A stretch of DNA of 64,000 bases from Parelaphostrongylus tenuis (Eukaryota; Nematoda; Chromadorea; Rhabditida; Metastrongylidae), in the NCBI GenBank assembly GCA_019055375.1, contig JAHQIW010000787.1, forward strand, positions 46,444 through 110,443, written 5' to 3'. A program made the position numbers and the translations under genes. This document shows, one piece after another, positions 19,775 through 30,704 of the stretch. Position 1 is the first letter of the stretch, and each line of letters begins with the position of its first letter. A model generated the notes under the pieces. That model ran no database searches. It was not told the DNA's origin and was given only the letters and a program-made list of their open reading frames with translations.

Positions 19775-21950
19775 CATCTACATGAGTGTTGCAGTGGTTT
19801 CTCGTTTGTTATGCAGTTACAACAATTTAAAATAATGCTAATGGTAGTGGCAGTAGCAAGATTATTTGAAGTTTCTGCCCTTAAAACATTGTGGAATATA
19901 TGCATTGCGTTTGAATGATTTTAGCATGAGCAATAACACTGCTAATAGTAATATCTTGTTTGGTTAATGCATGCTATGAGATTGACTCGAAATTTGTTTG
20001 GCTAACATTTCAACGTGTTTCATATTCTTCAGAGGCGATTAATTTGAGAAGATGCTCACAGTCGTTCGCCTTGATTGTGATCTTTGTGTTTGTTCTTGTT
20101 TGAGTCTGATCTCTTTTAATGGAACGTCGCTTGAATATGGTCACACGCTAGTGTCCTCTATACATGGGATTATAGGTTGCTGATGATACTGATTGCTTAT
20201 TGATAAAATCTTGTTTATTTCTACTACTCATTCTATATTGCAATAATGGTAATGACATCAATTGCCAAAGGATGGACTGCCTGTCGGAGAGATAAAACAA
20301 GATGTTATCAACGCACAATCAATATCATCAACAACAGCCATGTATTAATAAACCTGCCGATTCTGCAGTGCTTTTCCGATCAAGATGCGACTTGAACTAA
20401 AAGAAGTGAAGACCACAAATGGATCAACGAATTTGAGGGATCGTCTCGATTTGATTGCCTCCGAAAAAGTCGAAACGCGACGAAGCGTCGACCGAATAAA
20501 CTTTATACGTCAACCTTGTGTTATGTGTTATTTAACATGAGAAACTACTTTTGATTGTTCATGCCGAGACATAGATGACAAGGACCGGAAAAATCTGACA
20601 TTGTTGACAACTTTCGGCTAGTAAATTTTTTTATTTATGGGATCGCCAGAACTTTTGACAGAATTCATTATTTGCCTTTCGAAGAAGATCAATTGCATGT
20701 CTCGAAGTTTCTAAAAGTACTTGAGGAAGCTTTTCCAGAGCTACGTCACACTTATGTGATTTCAACAGTGAAAAATTTCCCGATCATTAAGGAATGATCG
20801 AAAAGCGTTTGGCGTTGATTAATCGCTTGCTAATGCGTTCCCAGCATCTTAAAGATGACTGGATAAAATTGCAGCCGATGCAATCATTTAGGTTGAGCGA
20901 CCAGTGTTCAAGTCATCGTTTTATCTTTTGGGGCTTGTCCGGTACTAACTTCCAGATCCTGGAGGTATGATGTGCTTGATAGAGAGAAAGCGGGGGATTA
21001 AACCAATGTCACGTGCGATTTCAATTGATAAAAGTGGTTGAAGTAACTATGATGAGTTGGTATTAAATACTTATTTTGGTATTGATAGCAGGACACGATC
21101 TGAAATATGATTGCAATAATTTTGAAGTACGAGCAAAACATGAAGCATGATGTTTACTGTATAATGGACTCTGACCGGAACTCTGCCTTTTCGGGCACCG
21201 TTTGCTTGCATGACACCAGGTCTTCACTTTGCCCTGGAAGGGCATGAAGGCGATTTTAGTCTAAAACAACAAAAAAACGTTCTTAGATTTGATTTCTCAC
21301 TAATCCTATCTTTCAACTATACACCTTATTTGCTCTTGAAACAGAATTAGGCAATGTTGAATTTGCATTTGATTTTGGATTAATCTTGCTCTCGAAACAA
21401 GAATACAAGTGTTTTGACAAGCGTTGATTGGTTTGACAGCAAAGTAATGATTCTACTCAGTGAATCGATCTGTGCAACAAGTGGGCCAATACTATAGGTA
21501 AGCTCGCTCTCTTCTTAGATACACAATTTGAGATCAATAATATTACAAAGATCTAGTTTCGGTGATCCTCCTATTCAAAATCCTCCTTTATTGTTATAAT
21601 ATTGTGTCTGCATGGTGAATCAACCTAGCCCACTTATTTGGCTACATACCTGTTCTCCGTGCAACCCTTGTGCTTCCAGACATTCCTTATATTCTTTTTT
21701 TTTCGCCGACTTATTTTTGTGATTTACTTTGGAAGTGATCATTATCTAGTGAATAATCTACCATTTCCTCAATGGATAGACACGAAAATGTCAATGGTAC
21801 CGTTTATCAAAACTGATACAGCAGAAGACTTTTCTGCTGCCTCTCCTTTTTTGAGTCTGGGAGGATCAAACTAACTCAAAATCTACTCAGACAAATACTT
21901 ATTTGCCCTCACTATAAAAAAAACAAACAAATTTTGATTCACAAATTGAA
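19775..21950. other. no gene recognised
   Basis: AT-rich sequence with scattered short frames. A local palindrome (GACGAAGCGTC) with a nearby CGAAACG occurs at about 20470-20495. A plus-strand frame at 21638-21874 has no recognised motif. Confidence 0.4.
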
Positions 21951-21954
21951 CGGC

Positions 21955-22541
21955 TTAATTTGGAGATTCGCCGTTTGCTCTTGTCAAGTTTTTCAAATCA
22001 TCGTTGAAGAACACTCCCAAAGAATTTGAGTGCAGTGGGACTTTGCCTGGCTCAGCTTCGACATAATAAGTTTGAGATATGGTGCAGAATTGAGCATGAT
22101 CAAAAAACGGTCCAATTTGAGGTTTATTTTTGAATTTCTTGAAACTTATCCAATTTTCTTCAACAATGTCTTGCCAAGATATTCTCGTTTTGTGCATGAG
22201 AATACCAGCTTCCAACTCAAACCTTTTCTTTTGCGTCTTTGCGCTTTTACATACCTGGATAAGTGTTAGAATCGACTATACATTTTCTAAATACTCTTTC
22301 ATTCAAAGCGGAATGGTCAACTTGTTCCGCCGATCTATTCGTTAGTAGCATCAAGTGATGCATGAACTTTTGCAATTGAAAAATTCCACTTATCGCCTTG
22401 CAGTGAGCACCATAATGGTTGCTGTATCGTGATAGAGACCGGCTTTCAAGACGATAGGTACCATATTCAAAATTCTCTATAGTGTGCGACACAGTCGTCG
22501 GCGAGTGGAGCACCTTCAAAGAGAATTGTTGTTGGCAACGC
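21955..22541 (-). CDS. two-exon coding-like model, unassigned host gene or fragment
   Basis: The minus-strand exon A (about 22541-22255) is open for more than 90 codons, including CKAISGIFQLQKFMHHL and VDHSALNERVF. It ends CAG at a GTATGT donor. Removing 46 nt to an AAG acceptor joins in phase to exon B (22208-21955), with TRISWQDIVEENW, KPQIGPFFDHAQFC and YYVEAEPGKVPLHSN, ending ANGESPN and a stop. The intron length and in-phase junction are typical of nematodes. A second open frame overlaps the 5' side (VPYLVNGFALKALPTT), so the upstream structure is unclear. No family is recognised with confidence. Confidence 0.4.
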
Positions 22542-22689
22542 CTTTAAAGCAAATCCATTTACCAAATACGGTACCATTATCTCCACAATGTTTTAGCCTT
22601 TGGAAAAGACACGTTTTCTGGTATTTTCCTAGTTTTAAAAATTATTTGATAACTTAATACTCAAATTCCATCAGTGTGCTCTCTATAAT

Positions 22690-22800
22690 CCTGTAAATTA
22701 TCTCAAGCCTATCATAGGCCTGTTATGGTACTTTCGAAGAGCTGGACACATGTTTTGGCATCACAACTTATCAGTAGCACGGTGCCTCCCAGTAAGCCAA
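22690..22800 (-). ncRNA. HHR-2 repeat, degenerate hammerhead
   Basis: Minus strand, core at about 22737-22787. Box 1 is CUGAUAA, box 2 AAAA, stem III ACA/UGU with loop UG, and the cut site GUC. The stem I 5' strand CCGUGCUA is conserved. Both catalytic boxes carry a change, so it should be inactive. Confidence 0.5.
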
Positions 22801-22999
22801 TCCCTTGTAGGGAGTTATACCCCTTGTCTATCAACGAATCGGCGCAATAATATTTACAGTATCATCGCACGTCAAGCGATAATATCCCCTGACTTGCAGT
22901 GACCAGCAGCTGATAGCTGATTATTGGTAACTGAATCACATCTTTGAATTCGGGTGTTTTATAGGCCTGCTCAAAACAAAATATAATCTGACAGCATAT

Positions 23000-23080
23000 C
23001 CTGAATCTATCATAAACTTTGTTATGTCACTTTTACAGTGTTCTTAGGCACGCGCACCTTAGTAGGCACCATAGGGCACA
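23000..23080 (-). repeat. HHR-2 repeat fragment
   Basis: It contains CATAACAAAG and the spaced words of the HHR-2 flank (AGTGACATAAC), with a degraded core. It is only a fragment of the family. Confidence 0.35.
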
Positions 23081-23574
23081 GAGGCATGACGGAGTAAATT
23101 TTGCATAGAAGTCATCATTCTTTATGAGAGAGCATAAAATATCAGCACGAAGGATCGTAGAACCTCTGTAGATCGATACGACCATCAGCGAACCGCACGG
23201 AAGAATATCTTGTAAGCACTCGTAATACGAATAGTGATAAAAAATGCAAAGACTGTTGCTTTCATGGGTGGGTTCATTACGAACCTATATGATCTCCTTC
23301 CGTTGATCTCCAGCTGATCTTTAGTGAAATACTTACAGAAAGCGGTGAGTATGTTGAAAGTTGATTTTGTGCTTGATGCCATTGAAATCCTGGTCGGCTG
23401 ATTTTTTCTAGAGGAGTAATGAAGATGTTTGACTGCTGGAATTATGAACAACTCAATCTTTCAAAGCTGTGAGGAAGGCGAGACTGCCAAACTTAAGATT
23501 TTTGAATATTGATTGTTACAACACATCGTCTCTCGCTCAAGAAGAGAATATGGAATCACTGCAGATGCCGAGAC

Positions 23575-23662
23575 TAACAAATAGTCGATGTTGGAAATTG
23601 TTACAGGACACGTGTTTCGGCATTACTGCTTCATCAGTAACACGGTGTCTTTCGGTCTAGCC
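23575..23662 (-). ncRNA. HHR-2 repeat, best-preserved catalytic boxes
   Basis: Minus strand, core at about 23597-23650. Box 1 CUGAUGA and box 2 GAAA are both intact. Stem II is GCA/UGC with loop GUAA, and a mismatched outer pair lies next to the core. Stem III is the perfect palindrome ACACGUGU followed by the GUC cut site. Stem I pairs poorly in this copy because the 3' strand has diverged. Of the HHR-2 copies it has the best core but a weak stem I. Confidence 0.6.
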
Positions 23663-23902
23663 GCACTAGATCTCATAACAGAAAATATGTTACCAGATTA
23701 TATACCGTTTTGAACGAGGTTTATAAAAATGTCGAATCTAAAAGTATGATTTATTTTACAAAACATAAGCGATCGACTGTTGATCACTGCAATGTCTGAT
23801 TATTTTATCATCTGACATGCTGTGTTTTTGCAGATTATTCGGCTATGTTCCTTTATATGTAGGGGGTATATCTTCCTGCAAGAATGTGAAAGAACCGAGA
23901 GA

Positions 23903-23985
23903 GGCATCATGCTACTGATGTGGTTGCAATGCCTGAACACGTGTCTAGCACTCTACAAGTGTCATAGCATGCCTCGTGATAGGCT
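23903..23985 (+). ncRNA. HHR-2 repeat in plus orientation
   Basis: The stem I strands UGCUA and UAGCA pair perfectly. Box 1 is CUGAUGU, stem II is GG..CC with a wobble, box 2 is UGAA, and stem III is ACACGUGU followed by GUC. Beyond stem I, GAGGCAT and its complement ATGCCTC flank the unit at 23901 and about 23968, giving a larger hairpin. It is the only plus-strand copy of this family seen here. Confidence 0.55.
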
Positions 23986-24369
23986 CACAGTATATTATTG
24001 ATTTACATATTGTTTTGAGCAATGCATATAAAAACAACTGAATGCAAAAGTGGACTCTGTTTTGAGGTGGCTCTTTTGATGCTTTGTGAGACTAAAAAGG
24101 ATATTATATTATACACTTGTCATTTTGCGCTGCACGAAGCTTTTTTCAATGCTTTCAGTGATTATTCACTAGCTTGAATCTCGATGACTTCAATAATTTA
24201 AGCTTCGTACTTCATGTTTCAGATAAATCTACAGTTCCTTACAGTAGCCAAAAATATTAGGTTTTTGCTCTTAGCGCGCATTGATCGCGGAGCGTGATTT
24301 AAGGTGGCGTGCAACTTTTGTCCGCAAACAAAATCTGTGACGCTCTAAGATCCTTTTCTAGACGTTTGT

Positions 24370-24440
24370 ATGCCTTTGGTGTAGTGGCTTAGGCTGCTTA
24401 CCTTCAGGATAAGGCTACTTAGGCGTACTACCAGCCGGTT
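24370..24440 (+). repeat. tRNA-like (SINE) fragment, weak
   Basis: TTTGGTGTAGTGGCTTAGGC resembles a tRNA A box. CCGGTTTATTC may be a decayed B box at roughly the right distance. It is too degraded to fold as a tRNA. Confidence 0.3.
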
Positions 24441-24819
24441 TATTCAACAATGTAGAATGAAAATGAGACTAAGCCCATAGGGCAATAGAACAAGGTAATG
24501 CACAGTAGCTTCAGAATTATCCAATTTCATAATATCGTAAGCCATCATGTTGCAAAACGCGGTGACTTGGTAGCAATGTTGTGAATACCCATCCACATAT
24601 CAAAGCAAGAATGCGCGCCGAGTGCGTAACCCAATTTTTTGACCACTAGACCTCACTATAAAGTGTCATTTTGATGTAAGTGCAATCTTGAATTTTTAAG
24701 CGCCAAGTTGCCGGATTTCCGCTTATATTGTAAGAAGAGAAAGCTTATTCAGGGAAAGTGCTTAAATATGGGTTGCAATTATATTTTTTCTGTCACAAAG
24801 GAGTAGAAAGGCCCGTTCA

Positions 24820-24888
24820 AAATGAAACATACAGTTTGAGGTCCGACTCCCGTCTGTGTGGTCGTGTTTTTGCTCACCACTCAATACT
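24820..24888 (+). repeat. tRNA-derived SINE, 3' part
   Basis: AGGTCCGACTCCCGTCTG matches the B box of the 28463 copy, and the following GGTCGTGTTTTTGCTCACCA is almost identical to it. The 5' half is not recognisable. Confidence 0.6.
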
Positions 24889-25629
24889 CTTAGAAATAAA
24901 TAAAACACACCATTGAAATTGTCGAATGTAAAACTATCGGAAGTCTACTGAAACCTCACAAAAGAAAAAATGCTTTTTTCTAATGGGCTGAAATAGAGTG
25001 AAGATAACGGAAACGTGCTACAAATACGTACCGAACTTCTATCGAGGTTCACACCAATACAGATACTCCGGTACACGTCGCGGGCATCAATGACCTACAT
25101 ATGGGTCATCCGATACCGAACGGATCTACCCGTGGTAAACGACAGCGGTGGAAAACGAAGTTTATTTTAACCAAATCATACGCTTTACGATGAATCTGGA
25201 GCGTATGTGGCTCTTACACCAGCATCCACATAGCTGAAACTAGAACACCATAGCCGTCTGACAATTTTGCTTAGAATTAGTTTTTGTGTGAGCTTCCTTT
25301 AAGAGTTTTTTCTCCTTCTGTCTACCTGAGAAAGTGTTTAACATAAGACATCTGATTATTTAGTGTTCTATTTGCAATTCCACCTATCTCATTTGTGTAC
25401 TGTTGAGGGGCATTCAAGCTTCTTGACTGAGAAATGTCCTTGACTCAACGTTTGATTCAGTGGATTTCTGAATGTATTTGTAGCATCATATCACCGTTGA
25501 ACGATCAGTTGAGCAGACTAGTATATTACATATAACCAATTTCTGCCAGGTTAACTGAGTGTAAGGCCAATATGTGCATATTAGCCCAAACCATTAGCGC
25601 TTGATTGCTGACAAATTGATGCCTTGCGT

Positions 25630-25735
25630 CATACAAAGAGTGATGATAGCGTTAGTGCACTAGCATACGCCCTCGTGAAGCGTGAAAAAAGAGTTCAATT
25701 CCCGTTTGAGGTTCAAAGTTTGCTTATCATATTAC
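25630..25735 (+). repeat. tRNA-derived SINE, decayed
   Basis: GTTCAATTCCCGTTTGAGG is a B-box-like word, followed by a diverged version of the SINE tail (TTTGCTTATCATATTACTC). A weak A-box-like stretch lies about 40 bases upstream. Confidence 0.45.
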
Positions 25736-25739
25736 TCAA

Positions 25740-28360
25740 CAATATTAAATATATTGCTATCACACCATAATGACGTTGAAGGGACGGTGAAATACAAAAA
25801 TCCTTGCTGTCTAGTAATGTAGAAGCTGAGCAAGCATCATTTTCCTCGGTTGTCGACGCCTTTTTTTACACAATTTTAGCAAGGACCTGTGCAAGCAAAC
25901 TCATGATTGTTGAAGCTAGTTCGCTGCTAATTTGGTGGCTTATCTTCCCATAAAGTTCACCTAGATTTTCTTAGACATTAGGGATATAGGGTGTAATGTA
26001 CACACCAATGTTGCTTCGTTGTCATGCCTTGAACTGGGTCGATAAATTACCAGAAAAATTTTCGGAGTGATACAGTTCTATACTTTACACATCGATGAAA
26101 CTCTGGCAAGTGATTTTAAAATTCAAATATGTTATCTCAACCTACCTCTCCATGCTCCGATAGAATGAAATGTTTGGGTATATTCAGAGAGTCGATCAGT
26201 GCGTAATGCTTTGAAATTTTCCTTTTCTATATCTATGCACACGAAAATAGGCTGAAATATTACATAAAATGAAAAGTTAAACTTAAGGTCTTTCTTACAG
26301 AATGATACCAGTCACGCAGCGATCGCTTTTGCTGCACCATATTGCGCTTACGATAACCCGAAAGTTGAAGGTGTTATATTACTCATGAATTCATGAATTC
26401 ACTCTCTTAATCTGTTGTAGAACATTTCTTGTGCTAAGTCCTTAAGAATAACCTTTTCGTAAGCTCCCCTATTTAGCAGCTAGCAGAAATATTCATTTTT
26501 GTTCCTAGAAAACAGCAAAAGGAGCTTATAATCGTGCTGTCTAAATGCCTTTCAGTTCGTGCTCTCCCCTGCTATGCGGCGTCTGCATCCTCCTTACTAG
26601 TGCGACATAATGTATGATTTTCCCACTTTCCATAAATAATCTAAGCGCTCATGACATAATTTTAGACTTTCCTTCAGCTTATTCTATTAATACCCAGTGA
26701 AGTATATGTATTTCCTCTACAAAAGTCTCCACAGTCTATAGGTTTTTTCTGCTAAACCGGGACAAACAAAAGCAGACCCTTATGCAGGGCAAGAACTTCC
26801 CATAAGAGTATTGAAAATGCTTTGAAAGCTTAAATCTCTCGCTAGTGCACTACGTGCTCGCTTTTTGAAAAGACCTCCATGTCACGCTGTACTATTTGAA
26901 ATAAAATAATGTTTTACAACGGTTCAGTGCTTTTATTACTACTTCTTCAGAAGCACGAGATGCAGGTGAGCGTGTAAAAGAAATCTTGTAATATCATCAT
27001 CATTCGTTCTACGTGGAGTTATTTCACAACGGATAAAAGTTACCAAATTCGATAACGTAAATTGTACTTTGCATGTGAGTCACCTTAGCGCATTCGATCG
27101 AGCGATTGTGGGACGCCGTATCGATGCTACAGCTCACAGACACCCAGTCACACACTAGCCGAAAAAAAATCCCGCGTATGTAGAGCTCGTCTTACCTTCT
27201 GTGATAACTGCAGTGATACAGTCTTTTTAAAAAATAACGTAGCGTTGAAATTGTGGGAAGTTACGCTAAAGACTTGATTACCCAAGTTTAGGTCAACGGC
27301 ATATCGTTTGGTCAAGATGTGCTTACGTGAATGTGGGTGACCCATTAGTGAGATGTATCATCTTGTGACAATAATATAAAGCTATAATTGAAGAAGCATG
27401 ACTAAGTAGCGGAGCTCGTTTGGGCTGTTCTGTTCGCCTCGAAATACAAGCCCCGACGGTGAGATTTAGTAGGTGGGTATATTGTATCATAACCGTTGGA
27501 TCTCAATCGATCATATATGCGGCTTAATCCCTTAACCGTAGAGGTAGGCCGAGTATAGCCTTAGTGAGTTCGCTGAGCCACGGAAATGATATGCTCCGCT
27601 TATAATTCTATTGAGGAGTTGCTACTCATTTGATAGCCATATGAATTGAACCTAATGATAGCATTTAGATACACGACAACGATATTGTTAGTGAGGCGAG
27701 CAATAATGAATTGATAACGTAGTTGCAGCGAGGTGAAGTCAAACAACCGTTCGTATAATGCCCGACGATTGAATTGACTGTTGAGGTTGACGGCAACTAG
27801 GTGCCGCCATTGCCACTTTGCTGTGACGAAGGATTATCGATGTATTATTTCCTCTCCAAAATTCTCGAACCTCTGCGTTGCCATTTGATCTCTGGAGTCA
27901 TGGTCTAATTACTTTGCCTAAGTTGTCATGTATTTTCAGAAGAGATAGCAAAGCTTTCATTAGAGGTTTGTTATACAGATGTTGATGACTGTGAACAGTG
28001 ATACAAGCGACTCTCGTATTCAGCTGTTATTATACGGTTCTGGTGGCTGAATTGAGTTCTGAGATAGCGTCCGAATTTATTCGCCAAGTCCTAAAGGTCG
28101 TTTTGATCTTATTTTGAATTTGTACGTAAGTGCATAGGTTGTTGTGCGTTGTTCTGATAAGGGGAGAATACGCTCTGTCCACTGTAACGATTCTTTTGTT
28201 ATTATCAACAGTAAATGTGATCGTATATTTCTCGGTTTCTTTTGCACTGATTGGCGGTCGGAAAAAATTGGTTTTTTTGTCACTGATATATTATGACAGC
28301 TCATATCACTTTCGAATCCACCGTTTAAATAAGCTATCTCCAGTAAATCTCAATATTACT
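25740..28360. other. no gene recognised
   Basis: Long AT-rich stretch. Minus-strand frames at 27148-27345 and 28077-28304 are isolated and have no motif. No RNA gene was recognised. Confidence 0.4.
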
Positions 28361-28364
28361 TAGT

Positions 28365-28418
28365 CTGAAGAAAGCCTTTGACTCAGTGGAAACTTTGGCT
28401 GTTATGATTGGTGGCTGA
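28365..28418 (+). pseudogene. RTE reverse-transcriptase scrap (motif A)
   Basis: Seventeen codons read LKKAFDSVETLAVMIGG and then a stop. They correspond to LKKAFDSVETEAVIEAL around RT motif A of RTE copy C. The sequence on either side does not match the element, so this is a very small orphan piece. Confidence 0.65.
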
Positions 28419-28462
28419 GAGCTATCATAGAGACACTGAAGGGTGAGTGGTAGCGCAAATGT

Positions 28463-28565
28463 GCCTCGGTGGTGTAGTGGTAGCACGCGTCCCCAGTATG
28501 GAATGAAAGCGGGTTCGACTCACGTCTGAGGTCGTGTTTTTGCTCATCACTCGATTTTTTTTTAG
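28463..28565 (+). repeat. tRNA-derived SINE, best copy
   Basis: 28463-28532 still folds roughly as a tRNA. A seven-pair acceptor stem (GCCTCGG with CTGAGGT, two wobbles) is present, with D stem GTG/CAC and A box GTGTAGTGGTAGCA. The B box is GGGTTCGACTC. The anticodon loop lacks U33 and its stem has two mismatches, so it is not a working tRNA. The shared tail GTCGTGTTTTTGCTC and a T run follow. Confidence 0.7.
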
Positions 28566-28696
28566 GAAGACCAACTAATACAATACAGTGGAGTACAAAT
28601 ACAACAAATACTTATGAAATTTCTAATTGTTGGATACGAGTAGCAACTTCGTAGCTCCGTCAGAGTTACAGAAATGTGCGAGATTATAACACATCA

Positions 28697-28720
28697 ATAT
28701 ATATATATATATATATATAT
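28697..28720. repeat. (TA)n microsatellite
   Basis: TA run followed after a short interruption by a second, shorter TA run. Confidence 0.9.
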
Positions 28721-28964
28721 GCATATATATCCTAATGCAAATACTATATACATATGCATGTATAATGCTTGTGCATCAAATATATTACGTTATACGATAG
28801 ATATTATGTAATGAATATTATCATCAGTTGCAGATTGTTGAATAAATCATGATGATCTATTGATCAAAAATTGATCGCTTAAATCCCAGGTCCGATTATC
28901 TATTAACCTCGACATAGTTTGAATAAATCAGTATGTTCTTCTGTTTGGCCGCTCCGAGGTGTTA

Positions 28965-29085
28965 TTAATATTATTTATTGAATATCAGCGAAGCATTCAA
29001 CAATACAGTTAATAATGCAGCACTAATATTACAACAGTTGTGGTGGCTTACGTTTCGGCAAGGTTCGCCATCTTCAGAGCCTGGA
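28965..29085 (-). mobile_element. PLE 3' end remnant with HHR-3 motif
   Basis: Read on the minus strand: stem I GGCU/AGCC, box 1 CUGAAGA (29071-29077), an extra U, stem II GGC/GCC, GAAA, the short AC/GU stem III, and a GUA cut site. The core is 29043-29083. The sequence after it runs to an AATAAA-containing tail near 28970, resembling the 3' layout of the PLE at 16634-19763. No matching coding region is visible upstream, so this is a short, 5'-truncated remnant. Confidence 0.55.
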
Positions 29086-29089
29086 AAGG

Positions 29090-30160
29090 TCAAATTGATT
29101 TGCCCAGAGTATATGATGCGGACAACTTCACATGCTTAATAAAAATTCAGATCATGCCCAAAACACTCGAATATCTGAAAAGTTTGAGCGGAGTTCAGAC
29201 GAGGTTTCTCAACAAATTTGGCGATAATAGTCGACCAAATAGATTTGCACATGTCTGTAGTGAGTGAAGAGAGATGTTTTCATCGCCACTATAATTTAAA
29301 AGAAAAGATCAAATTGCGATTGGCTAGAGTTCGAACTAATCCGACTAAATTCTACATCACCTGTTTTACATATCGTCCTACTGATTGTTGGATGATTCGA
29401 GCTAATTCCCGTCTTCATATTGCATGCGAGAGTAGCCTATTGAGTGCCCCTCTTGAAGATTCTACAAGCATCATATCTTTCATGGGTTGCTGTGAGAAAT
29501 TTCGACCAACGCGTTGGTGCCCTTCCTCCTCTGCTTTTGAAATCCAGCCCGGTCGGTGACGGGTCTTACCCATCTGATGTTGTCGAAAACACTAGGTGCT
29601 TGGTTCGATTATTTTTTGATAGTTTACAGGATAAAGCGTCTCTGGTTTTCTATCCTTGAAGCAGATTAGAATTTCAGATATTTTTCTCATGAATATTTTT
29701 TCGTACAAAATACGAAATAATCATGGTCGCAACTCCTTACATGTGGTATGATGATGCAGAAAATGCAGAAATGGAATCAGACTATAATCCTTTGCACAAC
29801 CACAAGTTTTTGCTCTCTGCTGTTTTCGGAAAATCGATCCAGAGCCGAAACCATAATATGGTTCGGCGGCCTGCATTCGTGGCCTGATACGATCAACACC
29901 GAAATATGTGCCAAATACGCTACAGCCCCATTTCGCCGGTTTGTCAAAACATCCTTACATAACGCTGTATCATCCAGATCAAAAATTATGTTCCTCACTC
30001 GCTTTCGCTTTCGTTATTTTCACGTGTAAAGTTCACTGGATGACGAAAAGCACATCAATGTGTAGAGAAATTTTTGTAGCATCTCAATGAATACGTCTTA
30101 TTTAGAGTTTTCTTGAAAGCACGGAAAAAATTCTTGGTCGCATTACAATAATTCGATTCG
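29090..30160. other. no gene recognised
   Basis: Several short frames on both strands (for example 29218-29559 +) have no recognised motif. A minus-strand frame at 29777-29998 starts FDLDDT by chance. Confidence 0.35.
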
Positions 30161-30163
30161 ATT

Positions 30164-30700
30164 TTTGAGAATGTTTGAAGCCTTATCCGAGGTTGGTATG
30201 CCAAAGCACGCATGCGTGTTTTGGAAGTCCCGCCCTCCTCGTATGTGGCCCACGCCACTCATTAGGCCCTGCACTGTAGCAAGGGGGGAGGCGAATGTAA
30301 GGACGGCACAATGTACAATGACACTGTGCCTTTACCACTTTTCAGTCGATAGATCGTGGCTGGTAGTACAAAGTTGGTCCATGGCAGTGACTGTTTTTAA
30401 AACCTCGCAATAAGCATTAATTTTCAGAATGCCTAAAGCCTTCTACTAGCCAAGATCCATCGGCTGAAAGTTGGTGATGGCACAATGTCATTGTGCCTTG
30501 TGTCGTCACCACGTTCGCCTCCTCCCTTATTACAGCGCAGGGCTTAATGAAGGGTGTGGGGGTCCTCTGACGAGGAGGGCGAGACCTCGAAATACGGGTA
30601 TATGTCTCTGACATACCAACCTCTGGTAAGGCTTCAAATATTCCTGAGATTTATACTGAATGTTTATTGCGAGGTTTTAAAAACAGTCGATGCCATGGAT
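30164..30700. repeat. foldback element FB-1, composite copy
   Basis: The outer parts are inverted relative to each other. The left arm (TTTGAAGCCTTATCCGAGGT, then GCCCTCCTCGT) mirrors the right arm (ACGAGGAGGGC, then CCTCTGGTAAGGCTTCAAA). An internal arm end (about 30385-30445) repeats the terminal word GAGGTTTTAAAAACAG in inverted orientation. The copy therefore looks like one truncated unit joined to another. It belongs to the same family as 36050-36434. Confidence 0.65.
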
Positions 30701-30704
30701 CAAT

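Noticed and set aside
21955..22208. Exon B as the juxtamembrane part of a receptor guanylyl cyclase (LEAGILMHKTRISWQDI resembles the E-L-x-x-M-x-W-R-I-x-W pattern)
   Set aside because: The similarity is limited to a few positions, and the frame ends at a stop without kinase-homology or cyclase motifs.
28463..28532. Functional tRNA gene
   Set aside because: The anticodon loop lacks U33, and two anticodon-stem pairs and one T-stem pair are broken. The SINE tail follows directly.
29777..29998. Minus-strand frame starting with FDLDDT, like a HAD hydrolase motif
   Set aside because: Only the first few residues fit. No further HAD motifs follow and the frame lies in otherwise non-coding, repeat-like DNA.
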